Of a DNA stretch of 64,000 nucleotides, positions 48,700 through 62,412 are shown one piece after another (the stretch's first letter is position 1; each line of letters opens with the position of its first letter). A program made the translations under genes and the position numbers. Location of the stretch: positions 558,001-622,000 of the forward strand of contig VWZX01001164.1 in NCBI GenBank assembly GCA_013399015.1. Reading direction: 5' to 3'. The notes beneath the pieces are model-generated. The model worked only from the letters and a program-made list of their open reading frames with translations, was not told where the DNA came from and did no database searches. Origin of the DNA: Galbula dea (lineage: Eukaryota > Chordata > Aves > Piciformes > Galbulidae).

Positions 48700-50620
48700 T
48701 TTCCACTACAATCCCGTCTAAAAGACCTATGTTTAGGTAAGATTCCTAGGCCTAGAATGATGGGGTTTTTTCATCAATATTGTCACATTGTACCTAATGG
48801 CAATAACGTAATAGCTTGGCTAATTAAATTCTAGTAGTATGCACTTACATGGCTGATCAGTAGTAAAGCTATTCATTTTATATCATTTTAATCTTTAAAA
48901 TGTTACAAAAGCTATTTGAAATGAGAGGCTTACTGTAAATGAATGGACAGAGACCACAGTCAATAAGTAAAGTGCTCATTCGCCGAAGTGCTTTAGCAAG
49001 TTTATATTTTGTTAAGGATGTTGAAGCTGGACATAGTGTTGAATTAGAGCCCATCAGCCATTCTTGTCATTTATTTAGATTTGCTAAATGATCTGAAAAG
49101 AGATTCAAATGCCAGCAAAATGAATTGGGCAGAAGGACTACAAGGGTTGTCCTCAACTCTCCCACTGTCATCTTTTGGATGCCACTGAAGACAAAACACA
49201 TTGCATCAAATTATGACCCATCATGTTACATCAAAACGCCGTCCTTTTTTATGTTGTTTTTAATGTAAATTGATACAATATATGACACAGGACTTGTGCT
49301 GCCCCATAACTAGATGGAATCCAGCTCAGTGTGTAACTCAAGTGCACACTTACATAATGCTGGTACTGGTTTGAAGAGCAATGGTTTGGCTTGATATCTT
49401 CCTCAAATGTCAACAAGTTCCTGCAAAGTTAGCAACCACTTGCTAGTGACACAGGAGAGAGGAATACACATGAAAAATGAGTATGGGAGGTAACTTTCCA
49501 GGTAATGTTTATTCAACATTATCTGTGTTCCAAAACAGTACACTGGAATAATGTCCAAATGACTTCAACGCTTCAAGGATAATTTTTGTGTTCTATTTTA
49601 ACACAATGTATTTTATCACTATAGCTCGCTTTAAATTGGCTTCAAATATTAAACAGACACTGGCTATAGTAGTTAGCTGAATTGTTTATGGGATCAAAAT
49701 CAAAGTAAACGTTCAGAAAATTTTCAGCAAGAGATTCCAGTTAATGAAAGCACCATTTGTGATGTGCTAAAACATGTATACACATAGGTATTGCCCCATT
49801 TATCAGACATGAGAGCTAATTACCTCATCCACTGCTATATTTCTTCCATCCTCTGCATTTCAATTCCCAATATTAACACATAGGTGGTCAAGCTGACCAT
49901 AGAATAGCCTACATGAGCATGAATGCATTAAATAATTTAATGTTAGAAGAGTTTATTAAACTGCCACATTCTAATCAGCATTCGTACCTGCCTTCATTAA
50001 TCTTGCACTGGTCCATGGTGTGTCTCTACAGCCGACATAGAGCGTGCTAATGTTAATAGGAGCTCTTAACAAACAGGATCAGTTAATCAAGGAAAATTTA
50101 CTATTATCCACATGACCATGCATACTGAAATCTAATTACAATCAGATTTAACCTCTTCATTACTGTATTCATCCAAATATTTTTGTTACCACCTGTGATA
50201 CTAAAGTATTCCAAGCTGAGACATGATAATACTCTTTCGAAAGAGGAAATACTTACATCAACTCACTTTTATTAAGTAGGGGGACTTTTTTTGCTGTTTT
50301 CAATGTATAATATCATATGGGTTAGATTTATTGCCAAAACCAATAAACCTACTACTAATTTTTCTCATCCAAAACCTGGCTACAGGAAATAATAGCTAGA
50401 ATAGAATGTTAAAAAATGAACTTCGGTATTCTGGATTAATACAGATGGAATTTAGCACCTGATAAATTGTCAGTTTGCATTGGATGTGGTGGATACAATT
50501 TAGAATATACAAAGTTTTTAGCAGCTAAATTGTTTTAAGTTCTTAAGCAATGTATTTCATTCTGATATCAATTGAATCATATTGGTTTATAACGCTTGGC
50601 TATTTTCATTATATCTTAGA
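48700..50620. promoter_or_regulatory. Second candidate conserved noncoding block
   Basis: Repeat-free, AT-rich DNA with homeodomain-like sites and a perfect palindrome 'cattaaat-a-atttaatg' at 49926-49942. The stretches 48940-49150 and 49900-50200 look most like deeply conserved noncoding DNA. No coding frame is visible. This is inferred from composition; no alignment was possible. Confidence 0.25.
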
Positions 50621-50673
50621 TTGTGATAAGTAATTAAGCTCAGGCAATGGCTGTGATTTTCTGACTCTGTTCA

Positions 50674-50722
50674 CAGAATGCTAGAGGTTGGAAGGGGCCT
50701 CCAGAGATTTAGTCCTTGACAG
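50674..50722 (-). mobile_element. Short antisense CR1 3' fragment
   Basis: 'cacagaatgctagaggttgg' followed by 'aaggggcctccagagatttagtcc' is the reverse complement of a CR1 3' UTR, whose usual form ends with the octamer tail and a 'gaggtcccttccaacc' block. Only the last 50 bp or so of an element survive. Confidence 0.7.
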
Positions 50723-50762
50723 AGAAAGGGTAAATGGAGATAGTTCCATTTTACAGCTACTG

Positions 50763-50813
50763 ATTTTTATTTATTTTACTTTATTTTATTTTATTCTGTT
50801 TTATTTTAATTTT
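50763..50813. repeat. ATTTT-rich simple repeat
   Basis: Imperfect (TTTTA)n tract; the antisense strand is TAAAA. Simple repeat with no coding value. Confidence 0.85.
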
Positions 50814-53088
50814 AGATGTCATTTTTCTGTATGTAGAGAGCAGACAGTAGTAGTTCAGAGCACAGAAGGTCAAGTCTGTTTCTTTAATTAGAAATCTGCA
50901 TGACATTTTGGGTGAAAGAGCAATATATTTTGAACCAGAGTAGGAGGTAGGATTCTGAACTGGTTCAAATTACTGAGAGGATCATTTGCATGGGGAGTTA
51001 ATTGGCTAAGAAACACTATTTGATTGCACCTCTGCTTTGCAGGGAAAAGTTTGGATTGGCTCATAGCAATGGCATTTGCTGACTTTTAGGTAGGGTCCAA
51101 CCTCCAGCCTTGGGGACAGTACTGAGCCCTGCATTAGACTCTTATCACCACATGGACTTTGCTGTCGCTCCTCTCCCTTCCACTCTTCCTTGCTCCTTCT
51201 CTGTTCTTCCTTCTCTTCCACTCTGCTGTTTAAATTGCGTAACTTCTGCAAAGGAGATAAAATCCTGGGCTGGTTTCTTCCTCTGGGAAATCTGTTTGTT
51301 AAAAAACTGTCTTTTGGTGCAACCTCGTACATTCCAGTGGTAAAAAACCATATTTTTGTGAACTAGGGTAAAATTCAGTGCAAGACAAAGTCATAGAGTT
51401 GCATTCAGGAAGGGAGATGGACTTGTGTGAGTGCTTGAGCATGTTTTACACCTGTTCTGTGAAGACATCTCTGCTACAAGTAGGCCTTTTTATTTTTGCA
51501 GCTGTGGGTTAACATTGCTTACTGTGCTTGATATATGAAGTCTTACATTGTACATAAACCTGGAACAATCAATTAGCTGGTAAGAACAAGCACTGTTTCT
51601 CCCTAACCTAGCCTAGATCTTCTAGTATCATTCTCTGTAGTGATGGTTCATCTCTGATGAAAACTAAGGAATGCAGTCAATTGAATTTTCAGTGTATGCC
51701 AAAGATCGTGTGAGTCTTCATGTTTGCCCAGTCACAGAAGCCACTTTCTGCTAAACTATAAACTTTTTAAGGTATGTGATTGCACTTGGATGGCTGCCAC
51801 CCTTTTGAGTATCACTTTGCTGTAATATAGACTCTGAAGGCATCATGCACAGTACTTGTTGAATGATGCATTTGTAGGTCACTATCTAACTTGCAGAGAA
51901 ACTGTAGGATAAAGAGAATTTGGCTACCACGGATGGGATGCAGTGGTGGTGGTGTGTGGGTTGGAAGGCGTTTTCTCCAGCCTAGCTGTTGTGTAGCTAT
52001 ACTGCTTGTTTTTACAGCACATCGAGTACTCTAAATTATACCATATTTAGGGATTGTATTGCTATGTGGTGCTCTGAACAAACACAATAACGTTGTCAGG
52101 GCTAAACAGTGGAATAAATAACAGAGTATAATGAGAACAAGATCTCATTCTTTATTAGCAGAATATTTGTCCTCTGCTCTGCTTTCCTTTTGTACTTTTG
52201 GTGCTTTCGATTGTGGTTGCCGTGTAAATCTGACCACAAAGGATAATGCTGATAACTTGCTAAATGTACAAATCCAGCATGGTAGAAGAATTTAATGCAA
52301 TAGTATATATCTCAAATATAATGTAGTTTGGAAATGTCATATGATAATCCTACATAAAACCCTATTCATCAAAGGGCTTCTGCTGTCAGATCATGATGAT
52401 GCTTTGATTATTTTACACATTATTTACACTAGATAGAGTTGGAAGGCATATTATATGCATGATTCAAGATGAAAAGTAATCCTTTAAAAGAGAGGGTGTA
52501 TTCTTTGTAGAGATGTTAATTTTGATCATAGGAAAGGGGGGAGAAGTACTAATAAAATTGGTCAGGACATAACAGTATTTTGAAATTACTTTTAAAAAGC
52601 GAATGGAAGTATAACATGAAAGTATTTTTAAAAATTTAACATTACATTAAAGTAGCTGTCTGACTTCTGTGACTGGGAATTTGTAAGCTAAAGGAGATAT
52701 GACATTTGCTCTAATGAAATCAGGATGGCTAGAAAAAAGTGTCTGAAAAGGGCCTAGGCTGGAGAAAAGAAGGGCGATTCAGCAAGATTTGTGGCATCAT
52801 ATGTCACGGGGCAATACTGAGCTCATAGCAGCTGTTTAACACTGGAAATGTGTTTATCAGACCAACTGAATAAACAAAATCAAAAGAGGTAGAAATGACA
52901 TGGAGTTCTGGTACTGTGTGTGCTGACCATTTCTGAAAGGGACGGGTTGTCTGTGGCAAACAAGTTTGGGGGAGAAGTAATGTTATTTAAGTGATCAGTG
53001 AATGGACCTGGAGGTGTGAGAATTACAGGCAAAACCTATGAGTAATGAATGCTAGAGATGACACACCACATTTTCCCTCTTCTGCCTT
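50814..53088. other. Noncoding sequence, no feature seen
   Basis: Unique DNA. The overlapping frames on both strands at 51006-51351 are not recognisable proteins. A stretch at about 52660-52990 faintly recalls LINE 3' sequence but not enough to call. Confidence 0.5.
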
Positions 53089-53210
53089 TTTCCCTTCCCT
53101 TCCCTTCCCTTCCCTTCCCTCCNNNNNNNNNNNNNNNNNNNNNNTCCCTTCCCTTCCCTTCCCTTCCCTCCCCTTCCCTCCCCTTCCCTTCCCTTCCCTT
53201 CCCTTCCCTT
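53089..53210. repeat. (CCCTT)n tract with internal N gap
   Basis: Pentanucleotide CCCTT (AAGGG on the minus strand): about 6 units to the left and about 13 to the right of an N run, with occasional extra C. The same motif occurs at 7954-8006. The true length is unknown because of the gap. Translations through it are repetitive artefacts. Confidence 0.95.
53123..53144. other. Assembly gap (22 N)
   Basis: Twenty-two undetermined bases inside the CCCTT repeat. It probably marks a collapsed or unsequenced part of the repeat. Confidence 0.99.
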
Positions 53211-56200
53211 GACCATGTTTTTCTTCCAGCAGCTTCCTCAAAGGAGCAGATGATATGTCTTGGTATGTTCAGATTCACCCATGCTCTGTGGATTCTGTTG
53301 TTTTCCGCAGGAAAATGAAAAGTGCTGATGTAATTTCCAGTCACTTTTAAAGGATCTCTCCAGATTTAGTGGTTCACTCTATCCCTGATTTACCAAGCAG
53401 AATCCTACCTGCAGTCTGATAAATACTTATGTTATATTGATGCTGGAATTATCTTTCATCATAAGGACTTAAAGTAAATATTCTTGATGTAAAAGTTCAA
53501 TTTTTCACCTGTATATATCAGGAGACAGTATTAAATTAAAATCATAAGCTTTTCCTTAATTGTGTACAAGGGTTCCAGTGGTCTAGGGTCACATTTTACT
53601 GAAGTAAAACACTAAAAAGTGTTTGCCACTAAATATTGATGCAGTGTTATTCCTTTTAATTATATTATTATATTTTATTATAATGTTTGACAAATTTCCT
53701 ACACACATCAAATAGCAGAGGAAATCAAATAGGGCATAAACACTTTTAGAAAAGTAATGTTATAGGGAGTTTGCTGAAGGGACTGGAAGATTAAAGTGTT
53801 TTCCAGACCTGCTGAGAGCTTATCTTAAAACATGATCAAGGTAATTGTTTTATTTTTCCTTTACTGAAACATCTGGAGTGAGTTCCTGAAGAGGTAAGAA
53901 GTGTATGCACAACTGTAGCACAGTATTACACTCCCACATAGCTTTTCTTTTAAAGTGTTTCAACTTCCACCTGGCCAAACAGAGATGAAAATTTAGGAAA
54001 ACATGTTCAAGCTTGAAGAAGTGTTCAATCTTTTGCTATTCCCTACAACTCCTCATATGATTTGTCTCCTGCTTCTCTTTCTCAAGGGCTAACTGTTTCA
54101 GAGAATCACAGTCTCTAGTCAAGAGAGTAACCACAACAAAGCTCTTCTGGAAATGAAAACTACATCCAGCCTCTTCTGCTTTTATCTGTAAATGAAACAC
54201 ACACTCACAAGCCTACTTATGTTGTTGCAAACTGTCTAAGGGAGTTAGGCACCCATTCATAAATCTCATCTTGAAAATTCCATCTGAAGAGAATTATTTC
54301 CTTATTCTTTATAATAATGTGGCATTAGAAGATAAAAGTGCTTTCACTGGGATAACTTATCTGTAGCTGAGCTTTCCCTTAATGAGAAATATGCTTGTAT
54401 TCAAAATAAAGATTAATGGCAAACTATGAGATGCCAAGGAGGTGCTTTTCAGACAGAAATCTGTATCAGGCCTTTTTGCAACAATATGGTTCAGTGCTGT
54501 CGATACCAAATACATCTGGAAGCAGGAGTGGGATACTTTGCTGGGTAGTTCATGATCAGCTCCAGGCATCCCTTCTAGGAAAAGTATATGAGAATGATGC
54601 AGGACTTGCAAAATCACACTTGGTAATTCTTAACAAAAGGAAAAAAGGAGTAATTAGCCAATTGCAGTGAATATGTGTGGCACAGAGAGATAACCCACAG
54701 CTTCCCGATTCTGCAAACCTAACTACACAAATTCTGGTAGCAAGAGATGTAAAAGGTTGAGGAGACCAATGCTAGCTTCTGAGCTATTCTGTTAGAATAT
54801 CCTTATTCTGCTAAAATTTAAAAATCAGAGATGAAGTATTCCTTATTGGGTGATCTGATTGCTTTGGTTCCTTCACAAAGGCAGACATGCCAACAGCAAT
54901 ATGATGTCTTATGTCCAGCTGGAAATTAGCACCATAGTTGTTGTTCCAAAATTTTTTCTTGGAATAAATGCTATTTCTGTGACTACTTCCTCAGCTGAAA
55001 TGCTGTGAAGAAGAAATGAATGAATGAGCACAGAAGCTAAACTTCAGCATCTTCTCCTCCAACTTTTTTATTCACCATTGAAAATTTATGATTTAATTAT
55101 AACAACAAATTTTACAGGCTGCTTCCTTTGTTTGTCTTTAGAGTAGTTTTTCAAGAACTGTTCCATTTTTTAGTTCATTTTCAAAATATAATTTCATTGT
55201 TATTTGAAATAAATTTCCATTTTAAGAAAATCAGTTGACTAAGAACAAAGTATCCCTTTAGTGCTGAAATGCTATCTTAAATTTGCATGTGGTCCAGATC
55301 AAACATTTGGTTTTTAGTTTGCTGAGCATTTTACTTTTTATTTGTTTACATGTCATTCCAAAATGAATCCACTCTCATCCCCCCTTTTCCTGGAATTGCA
55401 AGTGAGTCAAAAAACTGTCTTATTTTAACATTAGGTAACCATCTAATCTATTAGAAAGAGAAGAATAATATAGAAATAACGCACACAGGACTTACCAAGA
55501 GTAACAAATGTTCATAGAATTGTCTTTTGAAGATTAAAGACAGACATCTAATTCCTGTTGCAGGTCACATGTTCTATAGATCTCAAAGTCAGGAAAGCTC
55601 TACCTTGACTCAGGGTTTTTCTGAAAGCTCATTCCTGGACTCAAGTAGAGTTTTGACATGATTATAATTCAATCAGACGATAATGGTCCCATCTGGCAAA
55701 TAGAATAGCAAGTCAGCCGAGACTGATGAAGGTGACATTTTACCTTCTCCAAATTCTTCATTCAGGAGCTCAAAGGACCTATAAATTTGATATCTAGCTC
55801 TTCCTCCTCACTTCCTGGCAGCATATCAAATTTTCAATCCTTTCCTTTTCCTTTTTTTTCTTCCTGAGAATATTCCTACATTTCACCTACTGATGAATGT
55901 TTTAAAATCATACTTATTTCCTGATTCTTCAGAATCCAGTAACCTTTTCCACCTTAAGTTGACAACAAACCAGCTGCTTATCTGTGCTTTGACTTTTTAA
56001 GTGTTGTCTTTTCTTACTTCTCAGCAATCTACGGAAGGAATTCAGTATGAGTTTGGCTGTGTTTATACCATTTCTGCAGTCCTTTCCACGGGAATAACAA
56101 AGGCAATTTTTGTTTCTTTTTTTTTTGTTTCTTTTTTTTTTTTAACCAGTGCAGGCTTTCCCAGAGGTTGCCTGAATGCCTTTACTTGGCATTGTGTTGT

Positions 56201-59200
56201 TTAGACTGGCATTTAGTATCTGAATACATTAGTACCTTGTGCTTAATTAAAGTAAACAGTGATTAAAAGTCTGATGATGCTTCCTAATTCAATACCAAAG
56301 TCTGTACTCACAAAATAACTCTGTAACTGCAGATTGTTTTCCTCAGGAGTGAGGTTTGCATGTGAAGTTCTGTAATATTTGCTTCTTTTTGCCCTTTTCA
56401 TTGTGCCATATCTCTGTCAGTAAGGCACTTGGAAAGTCCAAACCATTTTGGTGCCTCTTTCATAGGTCATCTCCTTCCCTTCTAAACAACTTCCAGTCTA
56501 AACATGGGGGCATGTGCATGTAGGAGTGAGAAGAGGCAGGAAGAGTATGTTAGGGAAGGGCCAGGAACCTTCCAAACTGGCTTCATCACTGGCAAAACTG
56601 ATACCGTCAAAGCTACTGTATGGTAAAGGAGAATGCAGTGTTTGTGATCTTACGCCACTGGAGATGCAGGAAGCTTGTCTTGCTGTAGTAATGTTCCGTG
56701 CAGGATTCTTGTGGTGTTGGTCATTGTCTACCCAAATCATACATCTGGGAAGACGCTGACTGCCTCAACTGGTAGTGCTCTGCAGATTTCACTAGAAATT
56801 TTTCAACAAGCTCTCCTAGGCTTTATTTTCTGTGTGCTGGCAGCAGCAAACCTTGCAGCAGGTTTTTCTGTCTGACACTTCTCCCTCATCCTGATCGCTA
56901 TATTTGTCGACACACAGATTTGTTTTTTCAAACCTCAACTTCAGTCATACTCATTTTATCATCTCTGAAGACTGCTTGGCACTAATCTGGGTTTGGTTTG
57001 GTTTAGGTTTTTGTTTTAATGATGCTTCAGCAGAGATCATTGAGTTCCAAAAAAATAAACTTCCTTTCTAGCCTATCCAGAAAAACACATTGGAACCTAA
57101 CAGAATAAACCCCCATCTTGTGGGGTGATTTGATGGATAAACAAAACACATACTCAGTCCATACTTTGCTGGAACTTGTCTTTACTTCTGACATCCATCC
57201 TTTGCCAGATTTTGTCATCTTTATTTTACTGAATGTTATTTTATTCCTACAGTCATCCTATTCTAACAGAACTATGAGAGAACATGAGTTTCCTGTTGTG
57301 TAAAAGAATTTGACCCACAGTGCTATTGGTTTGTTCTTCCTAGTACTGAGGGTTTTTTTCCCCCCTCTTTTTATTGCCTATTTAGTCCATATAACCTCAT
57401 AGACTTTTAAGATGTTTGAGGTATGATAATTCTAATCCTACTTATTTTATATTAACCTTGCACAGTGAAACTTGATTTTTTTCTAAGCAAAATATTGTAA
57501 AGACATTTTTAGTATTGAGTCAGAAGCTCTGAAATACCGAAAAGATAAATTGAGCAGCATTTCTTCATTCAGTCTGTAGTCCTGTCTCATTGTATCTAAT
57601 ACTCTGTCTAGAGGAGGAGGCATTTGAAATAGATTGGGAGTTTCTCTTTTGTCTGTCCTTTCTAAAGATTTTTTTTGGAAGGAGGGAGGTTAAGTGCTTA
57701 GGCTGTGGGTTTGCAAGTTCCACATACCTACTCCTTCAATGTTAAGGAGACTGCTATAGAGATTTCCCTCCCTGTACTTGGTCTTCTTCCTACACTCCTG
57801 CTGCTGACACCATCAGCTGCCTACTCCCAGATTCCCCCTTATCTGCAGCAAAATGCAAATCTTGTTCAAATGATGATAGTGATCTCACACCAGGTAATAG
57901 CTATTTTGTTGCAAACCATCAGTCATGTATCCCTTGTGTCCAGTGTTGTAACCAGATACAAAGAATAGGCAGGTCAAAGCAGCTGTTTTGAAAGTAAGAC
58001 ATTAGGTCAAGCCTAACAATGAAACCCTGGGTTCAGTAAATGTTGTCTGAAGGTAAGTTGACATTTTCTCACTTTGAAATCCTCATTCTGTGTGTGCAAC
58101 AGAGAAAATTTGAGGGAGAATATTGTCCAAAAACAATATTAGGAACAACATGTCCACCAATGCAAGTCTCTTCCTAACAATAACTTTCCTAGTAGCTATT
58201 TAATATCACTCCACGACCAACAGAATAATGTGCACTGGGTACATCCTTACTGCCTGGTCTTCTCCTTTGCCTCCTGCAAGGAACGCTGGTCAGCAGATAG
58301 CCCAGGCCCAGCAATCTTGGGTGTGGACAGAGTGCTCTGTTTCCAACTCCCTACTGTGCTCCCTACTTTTGTTCTTTGACTTTTGCCCCTTCCTGGTCCC
58401 ATGGTTTCAGGTGTATTAAGAATAGCAGATGTTCTCAGTCGAGTTCACTGAGCTCCCCTGAAGTGTTAGTAAGGACATGCCCCACTTTCCATCAGAAAGC
58501 ATCTTTCAGTCTCACACCACTACAGATCCCTGTATGTGCACTAGATCCATCTCTAAAGTCTTCTTAATAGCACAAAGATCCTCACCAGAGGGAACAGATT
58601 TTAGACCCATGCAACTAGTAGTTGCCAAGATTTACTTGCAGCCTATTTTTTAACCCCCTCATAGTTTGTTTCTGCATCCATCAAGTTCTGAGCCTGTGTA
58701 ATTTTATATCTGCTGTCACTGCTGTTGACAGGGTGGTGGACAGAAAGGGTATGCAAATGGAGGTCTTCCTATAGCATCTTCCCAAAGAGATCTTCTGACC
58801 TTCTTGGAAAATACTTTGTGGAAACAAAGATGATTTGCGTTTGCTTGTCTCTGTTCAATAGTGAGTCAAGTGGAGGGCTTTAGAGCTTGAAGATATAGGG
58901 CCTATTCTTTCCATCTACTGATGGTTTTATTCTGCTTCTTTATGTTGAATTTAACCAAGGTGGCTGCATTTCAGTAATCTATAGTGACAAAAGCACCATC
59001 TGAAGTATTCTTTTAAAATAACCAAATATAAATTTAGGCCCATAAATATAAGGGAAAAAACACTGCCTTCTGCAGATCAGAATCTATTTCAATATCAGGT
59101 GGTCCATTTAGCTACAACAGGTTGTTGTTTTAGTTTATAAGGTTTTTGAAAGAGTGCTGTTATAATACAGTCTTTTAAAATAATACCAGTGATACTATCC

Positions 59201-62095
59201 CATTAGCTAAGAGAGAGTGCCATGGCTATGAGATCTGTTCCTGCCCAAAGGCAGACAGCCATATGTATAAATTGGTGTGATCTCATTGCTGCGTAGCTGT
59301 TCAGGTTTGCCTTGACTCACTAATCTCAGTAGTCATTAAGTGGACTGGTAATTCAGCTTCTCTCTAATTTCTGACTATCTTGACCTCTGCACTTTTTTTT
59401 TTACTTTATCAAACTAGCATTGTATTTTTAGTATGCTAAATAATACAGACAATAATTGTGTCTGCGTTAAAACAGAGAAGTTAGGGATTTTTTTATATAG
59501 TTTTATTACTTTCTTCCACTGTGTATCAAAGTTCCACACAGAGTGCCTGTTTTTACTTAGGATTTTTTTTTCTTTTTAATAACCAGAACTTTTCAACCTG
59601 GCGTGATCTCTTTACAATTCCCTTTAGAATACATAATTGTGCTCGATCAATTTGTTAAAGGCTTTTGAAGTGTTAAAAAAGCTATATTAAAATTATTTTC
59701 TTTCAGGTTTTATGTTAATGAACATAGGTGCTATTCAAAGCAAAGTCAGTGTGTCAAGGGAACTTTAACTAAAGTTATTCATACATAAACTAAAAAAGGA
59801 AACATCTTTAGTGGAGGAAAATACATTTAATGAGTAAGTGCAGCACACAATTCCTCCTTTCAAAAATGTCAGTTCATATTGAACCTCCATTCTAGATATC
59901 TTACAATTACTTTGTCAACAGAAGGTAGAGTAGTGATGGATGATACATTGGTTCTTGAAACCAAACTTTCTGTGAGTTACTTAGGCTGAAACTAAGTGCT
60001 TTTACATTCCAGTCTTTTTGATGATAGTGGTTTTATATTTATCACCCTGTCATTTCAGTTGACTGTATCAGCCTCTTCAATGCAGGAATATGGACACTAA
60101 TGGAGGTGTGTCCTTAGTGCTCTAAAGGGTCACAGATTCATACCACTAACACATTCACAGACCTGTTATAAGCTCAGAAATTGTTTTGCCATTTTAAACA
60201 GTAATCCACCTCTACAGGGGTATGAGGCTTGTGAAAAATGGGTTCTTACTGGTCTTTTTAGACCATGCTACCTGTTTGATGCTGAATATGCTTCTTTCAG
60301 CTTTCACTAATATAATGTAACTGCTTTGCAACCTGCTCTATGATAGTCAGAATTCTACCAGGGCCTTGGGAGTCCAGGATCAGATTGCAACATTTATTTA
60401 TAAGAAATTCTGTCAAGAATCAATAATAGTCTTGGGTCTCAAGTTCCTTCTTTAATAATACTTTGATATGATTTGTCACAAGCTAGCCCACAGTATCCAC
60501 CAGATTTTATTACTTAGCTTGCAGCACAGTCTCTCATCTTTGAGTCATGAGATCAGCCATGGGGAGACCTTTAAAAAGCTATATTCTTTACTGTTTGGTT
60601 ATTACAGAAAGTCTATATTACTCAATAATATCTTTTATAAGGTGTGCTGTCACATCTTCACATAGATGTTTAACCTCGATGTAGATATACTGAATGCCTG
60701 GAGGCCATTTTAGTGACATGGACATTGTTTTTCATGATTGGATGCCAAATGTATCAACAAAAACAACAGAAGTTGGGCCTTATTTTCAGAGCTTGGTAGC
60801 TCTGGCTGAATCTCATAGTAACTGTCGATAGCAACTAAGATTTTATTTAGAGTGTATAGTGTAACATTTTTATTACTTGAAAGTAGTAGAAATTCTGTGA
60901 AAGCAATTTAGATTACTTTCCACTGTAATATCAGTTCCTTAGGTTCTACTGTGTATCTCAATAAACAAGATCCTACTGTGTCACTCACAGATTGTGGTTC
61001 TAAATATATAAGATTTAACTCGGGCCTGAAATTCAGATAGTTACATTTGGGATTTACTTATACAGGCAGTTTACAAAATAAATTACATGTTTTGTTGACT
61101 TAAGGCACAATATGTTTGATTCAATGAAATTTTCAGTAAGGTTTGTTAAAAAGTGCTTTGAGTGGGTATAGTCTGATCACCCTGTGAATTCAGATCCTCT
61201 TCTTCCATTTTCATGAAATTAAGAACTGAGGAATTATAGATGAAGACAGAGGTTTTCTCTGTGTATGTTGTGTGTCACCAGTCATGCTCTAGAAGTAATA
61301 TTGGTAAAACAAATAATAGGTAAATATATTTTCATAAATCAGATTTTTTCCAAATATGTATTTTGAAAAAAATGCTTATAATTTTAAATGTATTAATTAA
61401 TAAAGTTTTCCTGTTAATAATAGGAATTGGTTATTGTGTACTTCTCTGTATTTGAAGGTTCTTTCCATTTGCTATGTAACCACATTGTTAGCAGAGAAGG
61501 AAACCTTTAATTAGGGTATTGTTGAAAATTAAGTTTTCTGTGCCAGAATCACTCACATTTTTCAATACTGCTCATAGTGAGTATCCTAGAAAGAAGTAGG
61601 TGTGGTGATTTAATTTTAAGAGATTATATCTCCCTGGTTTATAATTTTTTAAAGCCTCTCCCAGTAAAACTTGTAAAGCAGGTAGGTCTTTGTGAAAGCC
61701 AATCCTCATGTATAATAAAGTTACATGGCCTGTTTTGGCTCGGAGCTAAGGATACAAGACTATTAATAGATCTCTGGAGGGCTGTAATACATGTATTGCA
61801 AAACAAAAATAATTCTGAATTCTTTATTAACAGTGCATAGTAAATTTTGAATTACAGGTCAATCTTGAATTGACACTGGAAATTTCCAATGCTTTGTTTT
61901 GGAAATGTGACATTTTCATAGACTAAAGTAATTCCAAGACTGAAAATGCACATTTGTTAGACAAAGATGCAAAGCTACTAAGCTACTCGTGTAGAGCTAC
62001 TAAGATTCTTTCCTTAATGAGAATTTAATTGATAACTGTAGATATTTCCTTCAAAGCTCTTTGCAAGTATTCAGTTGTAATGTTCATTTTCAAGC
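53211..62095. other. Noncoding unique sequence, mostly featureless
   Basis: Nearly 9 kb with no gene, RNA gene or assignable transposable element. It contains T runs at about 56116-56143 and 59392-59402. Frames are under 90 codons; those at 54416-54670 and 61577-61840 read like protein in places but match nothing I know. Diverged repeats may be missed. Confidence 0.5.
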
Positions 62096-62199
62096 AACCT
62101 GGTCTAGTGGGTGGCATCCCTGCCCATGGCAGTGGGGTTGGAACTAGATGATCTTTAAGGTCCCTTCCAATCTGGGCCATTCTATGATTCTATGATTTT
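62096..62199 (+). mobile_element. CR1 LINE 3' end (short, 5'-truncated)
   Basis: Begins 'caacctggtctagtgggtgg', runs through a 'ccctgcccatggcag' block and a 'tagatgatctttaaggtccc' block, and ends in two octamer units 'attctatg'. This is the classic avian CR1 3' UTR and tail and is closer to the family pattern than the other copies, so it is probably younger. It contains no coding part. Confidence 0.93.
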
Positions 62200-62360
62200 C
62201 AGCCACCCTAGTTAATTAATTTTGAAAAATTTAAAAGATGTTGTCTAATCATTACTCTGATGTCTTACTTACACTGAATGGGTGAACTAGAAAGATGAAA
62301 AATATCTTTTACCAATGGATACTTTGAGGAAGTTAATGTATCTGGTACCACCAGGGGCTT
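62200..62360. other. Short noncoding spacer
   Basis: No feature seen between the CR1 end and the microsatellite. Confidence 0.5.
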
Positions 62361-62412
62361 CAGATAGATAGACAGATAGATAGATAGATAGATAGATGCA
62401 CACACACACACG
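62361..62412. repeat. Compound GATA / CA microsatellite
   Basis: (GATA)n of about 9 units with one GACA interruption, running directly into a (CA)n tract of about 6 units. It is likely to vary in length between individuals. Confidence 0.92.

Noticed and set aside
52660..52990. Possible old LINE 3' remnant
   Set aside because: Only scattered words resemble CR1; the block order is not convincing.
53023..53344. Gly/Lys/Arg/Glu-repeat frames on the minus strand and a Pro/Ser/Phe-repeat frame on the plus strand
   Set aside because: They are translations of the CCCTT/AAGGG repeat and run through unknown bases.
55508..55625. Possible antisense CR1 tail ('ttcatagaattgtc')
   Set aside because: Only one octamer-like word and no following 'ttggaagg' block.
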